Assembly: GCF_017875325.1 (NCBI RefSeq)
Contig: NZ_JAGGMN010000001.1
Coordinates: forward strand, 496,001-560,000
Length of the DNA stretch: 64,000 bases
Source of the DNA: Methanofollis sp. W23
GTDB lineage: Archaea > Halobacteriota > Methanomicrobia > Methanomicrobiales > Methanofollaceae
Direction of reading: 5' to 3'
Both the position numbers and the translations under genes were made by a program. The stretch's first letter is position 1, and every line of letters begins with the position of its first letter. The notes beneath the pieces are model-generated. The model did no database searches and was not told the origin of the DNA. It saw nothing but the letters and a program-made list of their open reading frames with translations. This document shows positions 1 through 8,423 of this stretch, in pieces.

Positions 1-99
1 GACTTTCTGGGAGACCTCGCCCAGGTCGATGGAATCCGCGATGACACCAGATGCAACGATATTTTCGATCTTTAGTGACTCGTACCTTGAATCATCCAT
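1..99 (-). CDS. tbp: TATA-box-binding protein (TBP), N-terminal 33 residues, cut by window edge
   Basis: The minus strand from 99 down to 1 reads 33 codons beginning MDDSRYESLKIENIV and continuing VASGVIADSIDLGEVSQKV. This is the conserved start of the first TBP repeat in archaea (the SLKIENIVAS stretch). TBP binds the TATA box and recruits TFB and RNA polymerase. The start is the ATG at 97-99, the first in frame. An AT-rich TATA-like element lies about 30 bases upstream at 125-133, so the leader is short. The rest of the gene lies left of the window. I am confident of the family from these 33 residues, but the remainder cannot be checked. Confidence 0.9.
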   Translation of the reverse strand, partial: MDDSRYESLKIENIVASGVIADSIDLGEVSQKV

Positions 100-124
100 T
101 ATTTATGTGTGCATCCCCTCGCAC

Positions 125-133
125 TATAATACT
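125..133 (-). promoter_or_regulatory. TATA-like promoter element for tbp
   Basis: On the minus strand this stretch reads AGTATTATAG, an archaeal TATA-like box about 28 bases upstream of the tbp ATG. That spacing predicts a very short leader. A GAGGGG sits between the box and the start but is far (about 15 bases) from the ATG. Confidence 0.45.
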
Positions 134-179
134 AACTGGAAATCTTTATGATACGTTGAGTGCTCCGGGTATTGGCGCA

Positions 180-779
180 TAATCTGACAGATCCCGTGGC
201 CCGGATCACCCCCCGGGCGCGTCAGACGCGGTTTCAATGGTCGTGTCCCGAAATAACGCCGGGACGTCCCCCGGGCTTTCGAGGATTCCTCTTGATTGGT
301 CAGGGGGCGTGGACAACGGTCTTCCAGGGTCGCCGGGGTCAGGAGAGATCTCAGGGGGCTCTTCTGTCTTCACCTCGATGGGGGGAGGGGAAGAGAGGCA
401 TGAACCGAAGAAAGGCTTCCTCTCTTTGGTGGGGAGGGGTCGCCGTTCGAGAATCCATGACTTTCTGGCCCTGCAGAACCTCTTCTTTTTTCATCACCAT
501 ACCCTCTCTCTGGCTCACGCCGGAGGCGTGTCCCGGGATCCCCTGGATGACGATAGGGACGGGAAGGCTGGAAAAAAGATCCTGAAAGGCGAGATGTTGT
601 CTGTTGCCTCTCTTCGTGCGGGAGGTTCGGGGGGCGGCATGCCACGCCCCCGCCAGAGAGATTCATCAAGAGGATTTCTACAGAGCCGAAAGGATGCACT
701 TCAGTTCGAAAAAATGTTCACTCCAAGAGAGTTTTGGAATATGCTCATGGCAAACCCGTGCCGATTCTTGAAGGCGTGA
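180..779. repeat. Intergenic GC-rich repeat block (family A element plus module C)
   Basis: No convincing gene is present between tbp and the tRNA. From 467 to 687 lies a family A element: a degenerate left end GGCCCTGCAGAACC and a good right end GGATTTCTACAGAGCC (672-687), with the characteristic GGGCGGCATGCC hairpin core beside the right end. It is followed at 688-751 by module C, which reads as the decayed peptide DALQFEKMFTPREFWNML. Both motifs recur in many other intergenic regions of this window. The open frames across this block are products of the repeats and high GC. Confidence 0.7.
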
Positions 780-953
780 TGATCAGATCGCTCCTCCAGA
801 ACAAGAGCGCCGGTCCACAGACCCAGGGACCCACGAGAGTGTGCAGCCACATATGCGCGGGGCCTGGTAGTCCACGGGCCGCATATCCCCTGTCTCCTCC
901 CCTGCCCGGGAACCACAGCCTCCATGCCGGGTCGGCGAGGGCGTCTGGCCAAT

Positions 954-964
954 ATCTTTATTTT
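954..964 (+). promoter_or_regulatory. Probable TATA element of tRNA-Leu gene
   Basis: The sequence ATCTTTATTTT lies 25-35 bases upstream of the first tRNA base in an otherwise GC-rich flank, which is the position expected for an archaeal TATA box. Confidence 0.4.
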
Positions 965-988
965 CGAGGAGCGACAATAGGTAATAAC

Positions 989-1073
989 GCGAGGGTTGCC
1001 GAGCCAGGCCAAAGGCGTTAGGTTCAGGGCCTAATCTCGTAGGAGTTCGAGCGTTCGAATCGCTCCCCTCGCA
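989..1073 (+). tRNA. tRNA-Leu (anticodon CAG)
   Basis: A full class II cloverleaf can be drawn by hand. The acceptor stem is GCGAGGG (989-995) with CCCTCGC (1066-1072) and discriminator A1073. The anticodon stem is TTAGG/CCTAA (1018-1022/1030-1034) around loop TTCAGGG, giving anticodon CAG at 1025-1027. There is a long variable arm (1035-1048), and the T arm is GAGCG-TTCGAAT-CGCTC (1049-1065). CCA is not encoded, no intron is seen, and A73 with a long variable arm fits archaeal leucine tRNA. It reads the CUG codon, which suits this GC-rich genome. Confidence 0.95.
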
Positions 1074-1134
1074 CTTCGTTTCTGAGATCTTCTTTTGAAA
1101 GAGCGTATGCCCTCAGTGTTCGAGTGTTCCAACT

Positions 1135-1430
1135 GGGGGTCCTGTAGAAATCCTCCCCCTCTTCGTTGCCCAACCATGCCTTCCCACGCCACCGCGCCGG
1201 GAGGTTCACCCCCCGGACCCCTGGGATGGCGATAGGGGCGGGAAGGCAGAGTGATTGATCGTGAAGACGGGTTGCGATCCCCTGGCTATCTTCATCCAGG
1301 GGGTCTCGGGCGGCAGTCGCCCCCGTCGAAAGGCCGTGGGAAGGCGGGGGACACACATTCTCCCTGCGATACGTGAGGGTTTCTACAAGGCCAGAATTTC
1401 AGAAAAGAAGCACTTCGGTTTGAAGGGATC
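1135..1430. repeat. Family A element with terminal inverted repeats, plus module C fragment
   Basis: The left end GGTCCTGTAGAAATCC begins near 1138 and the right end GGGTTTCTACAAGGCC finishes at 1392, enclosing a CCTTCCC...GGAAGGC core with the GGGGG/CCCCC hairpin. It is followed by a module C fragment at 1393-1425 (CAGAATTTC, then CACTTCGGTTTGAAGG). The region 1431-1669 holds nothing I recognise apart from the leader of the next gene. Confidence 0.65.
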
Positions 1431-1669
1431 TGCTCCAGGTCTGCGTGAAGCGAGATCTCTCTGCAGACCCGAAAGTGCAGGACAATTCAGGAGAGTGTCT
1501 CCGGGCATTTACAGGGGACGATACTTTGAGATATGGTGCATCTCCACGCCTGTGAGGGCCGGTGAAACCGGCCCGACACCGCGCTCTCCCCGCGGCCCCG
1601 CGACACGATCACGGCCAACACAGAACCCACATATACCCCGGAGACCATAGCCGGACCTGTGAACGACCT

Positions 1670-2557
1670 ATGGCACCCTCACAGAAACCCCGGAAAAAGA
1701 TGGGGCAGTACCATGTGATCTCTCTTCTTGTCGCCGCCCTCCTTACAGGATGCGTCCTGGTGGGGGCCGCAGTGCTCCTCTCCCCAGGTGAAGAGAACCA
1801 GGTGAGTGTACAGGCCGATATGAACGAGAGCGCCGCCTCGGCGATCGTACACGCCGCAGTCCCCGCCGCAGAGACGCCGATACAGGGCACCCTCGTCGGC
1901 GACGCACCTGACGCCCGGGTCTGGGAGTTTGAGGTCTCCTCAAAAGAACAGGGATCAGGCGTGATCGGGATCGACGCAAAAACCGGAGAGGTCGTGTACG
2001 CCTACGGCGAGATCGCGGATCGTGCGGGGGTGAATACCGGCATCAGCATGGAGGAGGCAGGGGCGATCGCCGGGAATTCTCTGAAGGGCGAGGAGGTTGC
2101 AAGCACCCTCGCCGGCCCGGAAGTGTCGTACGAACCCCCACACTTTGCCGGTGATATCGGGCGCTACCGCGTCGCGTATACGCGGGTGATCGACGGGATC
2201 CCCTCCCTGGACGGCGTCACGATCTCCATAGATCCAGAGACCGGCACAGTTCTGAAATATCATATCTATTGGGATCTCCCCGAGACGATCGAGCCCGACC
2301 CGACCCCGACTCTCTCCGCCGCAGAGGCCGGCGAGATCCTGACGGCCGCCATGGAAGAGAGGCGCGGGTCTGAGGGGATGAAGGTCCTCTCGACCGAGTT
2401 GTGGTGGTATGACCGGGGGGAAGGCGAGCAGATCTCTCTGGCCTGGAAGGTCGAGTTTGAAGACGATTCTATCAGGTCTTATGAGACAGACCCGGCGAGC
2501 GCCTGGATCGATGCCCATACTGGAGAAGAACTCTTCCTCTCCTACTATCTCGACTGA
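1670..2557 (+). CDS. Secreted or membrane-anchored PepSY-like protein
   Basis: The 295-residue product starts with a basic stretch (MAPSQKPRKK) and one hydrophobic segment (residues about 14-34, ending CVLVGAAVLL), then an extracellular part. Two PepSY/YcdB-like repeats can be seen. In each, a strand pattern ends in an acidic I-D-x-x-T-G-x-V motif (GVIGIDAKTGEVVY and VTISIDPETGTVLKY), and a third similar ending, WIDAHTGEELF, closes the protein. PepSY domains are often extracytoplasmic and proposed to inhibit proteases; the role here is unknown. The frame stays open further upstream to 1562, but that part is repeat-like and has no signal-peptide character. ATG 1700 (MGQYHV) is an alternative start. 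A related protein lies at 28525-29463. Confidence 0.75.
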   Translation: MAPSQKPRKKMGQYHVISLLVAALLTGCVLVGAAVLLSPGEENQVSVQADMNESAASAIVHAAVPAAETPIQGTLVGDAPDARVWEFEVSSKEQGSGVIGIDAKTGEVVYAYGEIADRAGVNTGISMEEAGAIAGNSLKGEEVASTLAGPEVSYEPPHFAGDIGRYRVAYTRVIDGIPSLDGVTISIDPETGTVLKYHIYWDLPETIEPDPTPTLSAAEAGEILTAAMEERRGSEGMKVLSTELWWYDRGEGEQISLAWKVEFEDDSIRSYETDPASAWIDAHTGEELFLSYYLD

Positions 2558-2574
2558 AGAAATGAAGAGAGGGC

Positions 2575-3441
2575 CTAGACCTTCTCTTTCCCCGCCCAGT
2601 TCCAGGCGATGAACTCTCTGATCAATTTTGCGGCGACGGCCGCAGTCTGGCCGGCGTCGACCGGGCAGACCTCGACATAGTCGAAGCCCGACGCCTGTGC
2701 GGCAAAGCCCCGCACCACGCTCCGCAGGTCCCAGGTGGTGATCCCGAAGGGCTCAGGCGTCCCAAGACCTGGGGTGAGACAGCAGTCGACGGCGTCGGCA
2801 TCGATGGAGAGATACAGGCTCCGGTCCCCGACCGCTGCCTGTATCTCCTCGATCACCGAACCGATCCCCCGCTCCCGCACCTCGTCGGCAGAATACACGT
2901 GGATATGCTCAGACTCCCCGGCAAGTTCGAACTCCTCTGCAGGCCCGCTTCTGGCCCCGATAACGAAGATGTCCTCGACCCCCAGGTCCATCACCCGGTG
3001 GGTCGCGCAGGCGTGGTTCCACTGTGTCCCGCCAAACTCGTCGCGCAGGTCCAGGTGGGCGTCGCAGACGACATAGCACTGGGGCTTAATCGCCCTGACC
3101 GCGCCCGGCGTCAGCGTATGCTCGCCGCCGATCATGATCGGAACCTTCCCGTCTGCCGCGATCATCGCCGCCGTGTCCTCCACCTGCTCGACCACCAGGT
3201 CGGGAAGGGAGAGCGGTTCGATATCGCCGAGGTCGATGACCGGCACCTCCCAGAGGTCGACGCCGATGCCCGGGATATAAGTCTCGAAATTGTACGATAC
3301 GGCCCTGATTGCACCCGGCGCCTCGCGCGACCCCGCGCGATACGACGACGTGCCGTCATAAGGCACGCCGAAGACCACATACCGTGCATCGGTATATTCG
3401 GTCTCGGCGTCCGCAAAAAGATTATTTAAGAATACTTCCAT
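2575..3441 (-). CDS. speB: Agmatinase / ureohydrolase family
   Basis: The 288-residue protein belongs to the ureohydrolase (arginase/agmatinase) family, which hydrolyses agmatine to putrescine and urea with two Mn ions. The metal-ligand motifs are present in order: GGEHT, DAHLD and SIDADAVD, followed by TPGLGTPEP. Length and motif spacing are normal for archaeal agmatinases. I start at ATG 3439-3441 (MEVFLNN), because the longer frame would add eight residues lying in the spacer. It lies 50 bases downstream of the aIF5A gene on the same strand. aIF5A needs a modification derived from spermidine (deoxyhypusine/hypusine), so the pair has a clear functional link. It converges with the PepSY gene, leaving only 17 bases between the stops. 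Confidence 0.88.
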   Translation of the reverse strand: MEVFLNNLFADAETEYTDARYVVFGVPYDGTSSYRAGSREAPGAIRAVSYNFETYIPGIGVDLWEVPVIDLGDIEPLSLPDLVVEQVEDTAAMIAADGKVPIMIGGEHTLTPGAVRAIKPQCYVVCDAHLDLRDEFGGTQWNHACATHRVMDLGVEDIFVIGARSGPAEEFELAGESEHIHVYSADEVRERGIGSVIEEIQAAVGDRSLYLSIDADAVDCCLTPGLGTPEPFGITTWDLRSVVRGFAAQASGFDYVEVCPVDAGQTAAVAAKLIREFIAWNWAGKEKV

Positions 3442-3491
3442 GCGTGTGCACCCCTGGTGCGCCACACGGCCACGAAGGCCGGGCGGCAGGC

Positions 3492-3872
3492 TCAGAGGTC
3501 CAGTTTCCGCTTACCGAGTGCCTCAAGGTATGGGATCTCTTTCCCTGCTTCAAGTCCGGCGAGCTGATCCTCAGCGAGGTCGATCTCGAACATCTCGAAG
3601 TCCTTGACGTCCATCAACTGCACCGTGCTGCCGGCGACCGAGATGACCTGCGCCAGTTTGCGCTCGACGATCGGCACATAGACCTTTGCCGATACCGGCT
3701 GCACAATGGAACGCTTCTGCCCGTCGAAGATCCCGACCACGTCGATACGTGCCTTTGCCGCACCGTGCTTACCAGGCTTGGAGGTGGAGATCGAGAGAAT
3801 CTTGCAGGGTTCATCATCGACCACAACGTACCTGCCTTCCTTTAACTTTCCTGTCTCAGTTTGTTCCTTCAT
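3492..3872 (-). CDS. eif5A: Translation factor aIF5A
   Basis: The 126-residue product has the two-domain layout of archaeal IF5A: an N-terminal SH3-like domain with the modification loop SKPGKHGAAKAR, where the lysine of GKHG is the hypusine/deoxyhypusine site, and a C-terminal OB domain. It promotes peptide bond formation at stalling motifs and translation termination. ATG 3872 (MKEQTE) is the natural start. A GTG three codons upstream gives MNSMKEQ and cannot be excluded. It shares a 67-base divergent promoter region with the phosphatase gene at 3940 and probably heads a transcript that includes the agmatinase gene. Confidence 0.93.
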   Translation of the reverse strand: MKEQTETGKLKEGRYVVVDDEPCKILSISTSKPGKHGAAKARIDVVGIFDGQKRSIVQPVSAKVYVPIVERKLAQVISVAGSTVQLMDVKDFEMFEIDLAEDQLAGLEAGKEIPYLEALGKRKLDL

Positions 3873-3894
3873 CGAGTTCACGCTCGCAGTAGTA

Positions 3895-3922
3895 ATTTAT
3901 CTGAAAGGCAGTAAATAAATAC
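3895..3922. promoter_or_regulatory. Divergent promoter region between aIF5A and phosphatase genes
   Basis: The 67-base gap is AT-rich in the middle (AATTTATC at 3894-3901 and AGTAAATAAATAC at 3910-3922). The second element lies about 25 bases upstream of ATG 3940, so the plus-strand gene may be transcribed with almost no leader. The first could serve the minus-strand gene. Confidence 0.4.
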
Positions 3923-3939
3923 AACGCACGAGCGTTTCC

Positions 3940-4716
3940 ATGGACTTCATACAATGGTGCGGGCACCTGGCCGACAGAGTGGAGGAGGCGGTCAGGGAGA
4001 TCGCAGGCACGCCGGAAGGTGGGCGATATATCAAGATGGGTGCCGACGGCACCCCGACCGAGAAGATCGACCAGGTCGCGGAGGACTGCGTCGTGGCGGC
4101 TTTGCAGGAGGAACCGGTCTGCAAACGTCTCATCTCTGAGGAACTCGGGAGTATGGAAGTCGGCGGAGAGAAGGGCACGATCTACCTCGACCCTGTCGAC
4201 GGGACCTACAACGCGGTGCACGGGATCCCCTTCTACACCCTCTCGATCGGCTACGGCGAGGACGGCATTCTGAAAAAAGGGTTTATCAGGGACCTGTGCA
4301 CACACGAGACCTTCTGGGGAGAAACAGGCAAGGGCGCATATGTTGACGGCCGTCCATGCCAGGTCTCAGACACCGCCTATCTCAAGGACAGCGCCCTCTC
4401 GGTCTATGGACGGAAGTTCGACCCAAGCACCGTCCTCCCCCTCGGGCAGCAGATCCGGCGGTGGCGGCTCCTTGGTGCTTCTTCGCTTGAACTGGCCTAT
4501 GTCGCCTGCGGGCGACTCGACGGGTTCGTGGACGTCAGGAACACCCTGCGGGTCACCGACGCCGCTGCGGGGATCGTCCTCTGCGAGGCGGCAGGGGGTA
4601 TGGTCACCGACCTGGACGGCCACCCGATCACCTTCCCTGACGAGGTGAGTATGGGGCGCTGTCTCATCGCCACGAACGGCGTCATCCACAACAAAGTCAT
4701 CGAATATCTGAGGTAA
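3940..4716 (+). CDS. suhB: Inositol monophosphatase / fructose-1,6-bisphosphatase family
   Basis: The 258-residue protein is of the archaeal IMPase/FBPase type, a metal-dependent phosphatase that dephosphorylates inositol-1-phosphate, fructose-1,6-bisphosphate and in some archaea NADP. The signature DPVDGT lies at residues 84-89, with the upstream EE metal site (ISEEL, about 66-70) and the C-terminal Asp in TDAAAG, where the family usually has WDxAAG. It is five bases upstream of NAD kinase. In Methanocaldococcus the same two activities are fused in one protein (MJ0917, NAD kinase/NADP phosphatase), so this gene could be the NADP phosphatase half of a split pair. An inositol-phosphate synthase gene at the right end of the window makes an inositol role equally possible. 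Confidence 0.85.
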   Translation: MDFIQWCGHLADRVEEAVREIAGTPEGGRYIKMGADGTPTEKIDQVAEDCVVAALQEEPVCKRLISEELGSMEVGGEKGTIYLDPVDGTYNAVHGIPFYTLSIGYGEDGILKKGFIRDLCTHETFWGETGKGAYVDGRPCQVSDTAYLKDSALSVYGRKFDPSTVLPLGQQIRRWRLLGASSLELAYVACGRLDGFVDVRNTLRVTDAAAGIVLCEAAGGMVTDLDGHPITFPDEVSMGRCLIATNGVIHNKVIEYLR

Positions 4717-4721
4717 AATAC

Positions 4722-5540
4722 GTGAAAACACTCCTGATATCGCGAATAGACATTCCTGAGGTACTGGCCTATGCCGCTGAAGTGGAAGCTCTCCTCCTCT
4801 CGTACGGCTACCATGTGGCCATCGAGGGGAGCACGGCGATCGCCATGGGTCGGGAGGACGAAGCAGAGTGGCTCGACGAGACCGACGCCGACATCGTCGT
4901 CGCGATCGGGGGGGACGGGACCGTGCTCCTTGCCGTCCAGAAGATGAGACGGCAGATCCCGGTGATCGGGATCAACAAGGGGCATGTCGGGTTTCTCGCC
5001 GAACTTGAGTCCGCAGAGGTGCCGGCGTTCTTCCGCAACCTCCAGAGGCGGATGCGCCTCGAACTGCGGATGCGGATCGCCCTGAGCATCGGGGACAAGT
5101 ATCTGGGCGAGGCTCTCAATGAGGCGGTGGTCGTCACTGCCAGGCCGGCCAAGATGCTCAAGTTCACCATCGTCATCGACGGGGTGGCAGTCGAGGAGTT
5201 CAGGGCCGACGGTCTCGTCCTTGCCACCCCGACCGGTTCGACGGCCTATGCGATGAGCGGCGGCGGCCCGATCGTCGACCCCAAATTCGATGGGTTTCTC
5301 CTTGTCCCGCTTGCACCCTACATGCTCTCCTCGCGCCCGCACCTCATCGACAGCAGTCGGGACCTGAAGATCAGGTTGGAGAGCGCAAAGCCGGCCCAGC
5401 TTGTGCTTGACGGGCGCGGCAATGTTCCTATCGGCACCAGCGTCGAACTCACGGTCAGGCGAGCCGAAAACCCGGCGGTCTTCATCGATGCCGGGAAAAA
5501 TTTCTTCCTGAAGGTCCGCGAGAAACTTCATTCTCTCTGA
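4722..5540 (+). CDS. nadK: NAD kinase
   Basis: This 272-residue ATP-NAD kinase makes NADP from NAD. The catalytic GGDGT motif sits at residues 63-67 (VVAIGGDGTVL). The second diagnostic motif, ADGLVLATPTGSTAYAMSGG, and a C-terminal beta-rich substrate domain are intact, and the length is normal. It starts at GTG 4722, five bases after the phosphatase stop, which indicates a two-gene operon. See the phosphatase entry for the fused version in other methanogens. Confidence 0.9.
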   Translation: MKTLLISRIDIPEVLAYAAEVEALLLSYGYHVAIEGSTAIAMGREDEAEWLDETDADIVVAIGGDGTVLLAVQKMRRQIPVIGINKGHVGFLAELESAEVPAFFRNLQRRMRLELRMRIALSIGDKYLGEALNEAVVVTARPAKMLKFTIVIDGVAVEEFRADGLVLATPTGSTAYAMSGGGPIVDPKFDGFLLVPLAPYMLSSRPHLIDSSRDLKIRLESAKPAQLVLDGRGNVPIGTSVELTVRRAENPAVFIDAGKNFFLKVREKLHSL

Positions 5541-5608
5541 GCCCGGATTTACCTCCATGGCGACATTTTTTATCTTCTGAATTAGAGTAGAGAGTGGAGG
5601 CAATCTCA

Positions 5609-6325
5609 ATGGATGACATAAGAACCACAATCGATTATGAAAAAGTCTCTGAGAGCCTGAAAGAAACCCTTGGTCTCTCTGGGTCTCCGGTCGCCGTAAA
5701 GTTCGTACGAACAGAGGAAGAGATCCCTGAGGGCGTCGCGGCGCTCGACGAGACCACCCGTCACTGCCAGATGGTCAGCATGGCCAGGAAGGAAGGGAAG
5801 ATCTTCTATGCACCTGTCGACAAGCACTCGTGCTCTGGCGGTGCATGGGCCCTCGGTCTCAAGGGACTCACCCCGAGCCTGAAGAGCGGCGAGTTCTATT
5901 TCAAACTCGGGAAGTTCGACACCTGGGCGGCGTGCAAGCGGACCATCGACAGCATCCCGCACCTGGAGTCGGGGACGACCTATGCCACGATGTATGCCCC
6001 ACTTGAGAAGACGCCTTTCACCCCGACAGTCGTTCTCATCGTGGCCGAGGCCAGGATAATGCTCAAACTTGCCCAGGCCGTGCTGTACAAACTCGGCGGC
6101 AGGATCGAGGCAAACTTCTCCGGCATCCAGTCGGTCTGCGCCGACACCGCCGCTCAGACCTACCTCAACGGCAAGGTGAACTTCTCCCTTGGGTGCGACG
6201 GGTCCAGGAAGTTCTCAGGGATCGAGGACGGCGAGATGGTCATGGGCATCCCGGTCGAACTCCTGCCCGAGATCGCCGAGGCCATCCCGGTCGTCACCGG
6301 CGCACCTGGCTCGGTCAAGAAGTAA
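5609..6325 (+). CDS. DUF169 family protein
   Basis: The 238-residue protein has the DUF169 pattern: N-terminal LGLSGSPVAVKFVR, a central Cys-containing segment (RHCQMV, SCSGGAWALG), CKRTIDSIP, then CADTAAQTYLNGKVNFSLGC toward the C-terminus. DUF169 proteins are common in methanogens. Their biochemical role is unknown, although conserved cysteines suggest metal or thiol chemistry. The start is fixed by GGAGG at 5596-5600 placed eight bases before ATG 5609. It is probably a single-gene unit. Confidence 0.85.
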   Translation: MDDIRTTIDYEKVSESLKETLGLSGSPVAVKFVRTEEEIPEGVAALDETTRHCQMVSMARKEGKIFYAPVDKHSCSGGAWALGLKGLTPSLKSGEFYFKLGKFDTWAACKRTIDSIPHLESGTTYATMYAPLEKTPFTPTVVLIVAEARIMLKLAQAVLYKLGGRIEANFSGIQSVCADTAAQTYLNGKVNFSLGCDGSRKFSGIEDGEMVMGIPVELLPEIAEAIPVVTGAPGSVKK

Positions 6326-6366
6326 AAAAGGGTCAGGACTTCCTGATCTGAAATCTTTCTTTTTTT

Positions 6367-6808
6367 GGCTCTGTAGAACCCCTCACCACTTCTTGGTGTA
6401 AACATAACTCCTCCACCTTCCCCCATCCCCGCGCCGGGGGCTCTGCCCCCGGATCCCCCGGGATGAAGATTGGACCGGGAAGGCGCATTCAACGTTCTTG
6501 AAGAAGGTAATACGTTCTTCGACCAATCGTGTGGCGGGGGTCCGGGGGTGCACCCCCGGCGCGATTTGAGGTGGGAAGGCGTGTGATCTGAAGGCTACTC
6601 TGGCAGATCTATAGGGATTTCTACAGAGCCGATTTTTCTTTTTTTGGCTCTGTAGAATCCGGCATGGTCCCGGGTGGAGTTCATGCAGAGGGGATGAGAA
6701 TTTTTCATCGCTTGATCTCCCATATGAAGAGAGAAGAATCGGTGGGAGATGTGTTCAGTTCGCCGCCCCCGGCCAAAGAAAACTGTCCTGAGGATTTCTA
6801 CAGGGCCT
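6367..6808. repeat. Two adjacent family A repeat elements
   Basis: The first element runs from GGCTCTGTAGAACCCC (6367) to GGGATTTCTACAGAGCC (ends 6630), 264 bases. A second starts at GGCTCTGTAGAATCC (6646) and ends at GGATTTCTACAGGGCC (about 6808). Both left ends are preceded by the same CTTTTTTT. The inner CCTTCCC/GGGAAGGC inverted repeat with the GGGGGCTCTGCCCCC hairpin is complete in the first. The region 6809-6947 is unremarkable. Confidence 0.75.
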
Positions 6809-6947
6809 GAACTTGAAGATGGTGTTGCCGTTCCCGACCAATCGTGCGGGGAGGGTCTGGGGGGTGGTGCACCCTTCCGACGCGAGATGATGGGAAAAAT
6901 TCTGTGGTGGGGCTGGCCACTCCATCACAGGCCCCTCCTGCGCCCCC

Positions 6948-7385
6948 TTACTCCTCCACCATCTGGAGCACCCGCCGGCACGCCTCAGGGACGGCCGCCT
7001 CCACCTCAGGAGTCAACTCGCGTGAGAACGCCTCGATCTCCCCCCCCTCGACCCCGACGATGACCACCTCGGCGGTCACCCCGACCTCGCGGGCAAGGGC
7101 GAGCGTCTCGGCGATCCCGAGGTCATGAAGAGACATCGGGAAGACCGAGGAGGGGGGCACCTCGTGGAAGACCTGCACCTCGCCGGGAGTTCCCATCCCG
7201 GTCGTCGCATCGACGATGACGATACGGTCGTAGCCCTCCATCAGGGGGATGAGCCCAAACCCGCCAAGCCCCCCGTCGATGATATCGAGTTCAGGGTGAT
7301 CTGCAGAGAGCGCTTCCATCACGGCATGGCCGACGCCGTCATTGCCCATATAGGGGTTTCCGCAGGTGATAATACGGACCTTCAT
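6948..7385 (-). CDS. Hydrogenase maturation protease (peptidase M52 family)
   Basis: The 145-residue protein matches the HycI/FrhD-type endopeptidase that clips the C-terminus of the NiFe-hydrogenase large subunit after nickel insertion. Visible family motifs are GNPYMGNDGVGH (metal-binding Asp in NDG), IVDATTGMGTPGEV (second Asp) and SLHDLG (His). The start is ATG 7383-7385 (MKVRIITC), 25 bases after the stop of the upstream binding-protein gene. A longer frame would run into that gene. Decayed copies of the first part of this gene lie in the three spacers between the binding-protein paralogues (8424-8502, 9560-9634, 10651-10722). No hydrogenase subunit gene is in the window, but hypC, hypA and hypE are at 31453-33011. 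Confidence 0.87.
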   Translation of the reverse strand: MKVRIITCGNPYMGNDGVGHAVMEALSADHPELDIIDGGLGGFGLIPLMEGYDRIVIVDATTGMGTPGEVQVFHEVPPSSVFPMSLHDLGIAETLALAREVGVTAEVVIVGVEGGEIEAFSRELTPEVEAAVPEACRRVLQMVEE

Positions 7386-7410
7386 CAGAAAAAAGGGGCG
7401 GTTGGTAGTA

Positions 7411-8307
7411 TTATGCCTTCCCAAGCCAGGCATCGACCTGGTCCGGGTGGGCGTCAAGCCACTTGTTTGCGGCCTCGGTCTCTGTCATCCCATCGTCGAT
7501 ATCAAGCATCACCGACTCCATGTCCTCAGGGGTCCAGTGGAAGCGCTGGAGGATCGCGTAGGCCTCGGGATCGTCCTCTGCCAGGCCCTGGCGTGCAAGG
7601 GTGGCGACATGTTCCTCCCCGCCATAGATCCCCTTCGGGTCCTCAAGGTACTTCAGGTCCCAGCGTGCGAACTTCCAGTGCGGGGTCCACCCGGTGACCA
7701 CGATCCAGTCCTCGTTCTGCACTGCCTTCCTGAGAGCCGAGGCCATGCCGGCACTCGAACTGGAGACCAGAGTATACTCGAGGTCGTAGTCCTCGATCGC
7801 CTCCTCGGTCGCCGCCATGATCCCGGCACCAGGTTCGATGCCGATGATCTTCCCGTCGAACTGGTCCCTGACTCCGTTCATCTCCTCGATCGAGTCGATG
7901 GTCACGTAGGCCGGGACGACCAGTCCGATCCTGGTGCCGTTCATGTTGATGGCGACCTCATCGACCTGGTCCCCGAACTCCTCCATATAGGCCTGGTGGG
8001 TTCGTGGCAGCCACGACGAGACGGTGAAATCGAATTCGCCTTTTGCAAGTCCCTGGTAGAGGGGGGCGGCATCGACCGCGATGAGCGTGACATCATACCC
8101 TGCTTCCTCGAAGACCTGCTTGATCACGTTGGTGCTTGCGATCTCAGAGTCCCAGAGGACATACCCGATGGAGATCGACTTCGGTTCTGTGGTCCCGTCA
8201 GGGGGAGAGCCATCGTCGCCGGTACACCCGGCGGCGAAGAGACATGCAACGGTCAGGAGAGCGACAAGGATATATGTACATATTTTAGATTGCATCATAC
8301 ACATCAT
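7411..8307 (-). CDS. Glycine-betaine-type substrate-binding lipoprotein, copy 4
   Basis: The OpuAC/ProX-like solute-binding protein (about 295 residues) has a lipoprotein signal (LLTVACLFAAGC) and the aromatic ligand residues of this family: GYVLWDSEIASTN, VSSWLPRTH and GWTPHWKF. It would capture betaine-like quaternary amines outside the cell for the permease/ATPase encoded at 11643-13714. The start is ambiguous: ATGs lie at 8307, 8304, 8298 and 8295, and GGA at 8308-8310 best suits 8298. It is the last of four tandem paralogues and lies 25 bases upstream of the protease gene, which is probably the ancestral order. Confidence 0.88.
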   Translation of the reverse strand: MMCMMQSKICTYILVALLTVACLFAAGCTGDDGSPPDGTTEPKSISIGYVLWDSEIASTNVIKQVFEEAGYDVTLIAVDAAPLYQGLAKGEFDFTVSSWLPRTHQAYMEEFGDQVDEVAINMNGTRIGLVVPAYVTIDSIEEMNGVRDQFDGKIIGIEPGAGIMAATEEAIEDYDLEYTLVSSSSAGMASALRKAVQNEDWIVVTGWTPHWKFARWDLKYLEDPKGIYGGEEHVATLARQGLAEDDPEAYAILQRFHWTPEDMESVMLDIDDGMTETEAANKWLDAHPDQVDAWLGKA

Positions 8308-8423
8308 TCCAGCATCTTTTTCATACCGTCTCCGGCAGGGGGCGCTGCCCCTCTGGTCGAGCGCGATTCATCAGCCCCTCCATGACTGTCACTATGCTCA
8401 TCACCCCAGGGGAATGAGCAGAA

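Noticed and set aside
160-779. Overlapping short frames between tbp and the tRNA
   Set aside because: They run through repeat sequence that recurs in other intergenic regions in different frames, so I treat them as non-coding, apart from noting the module C peptide.
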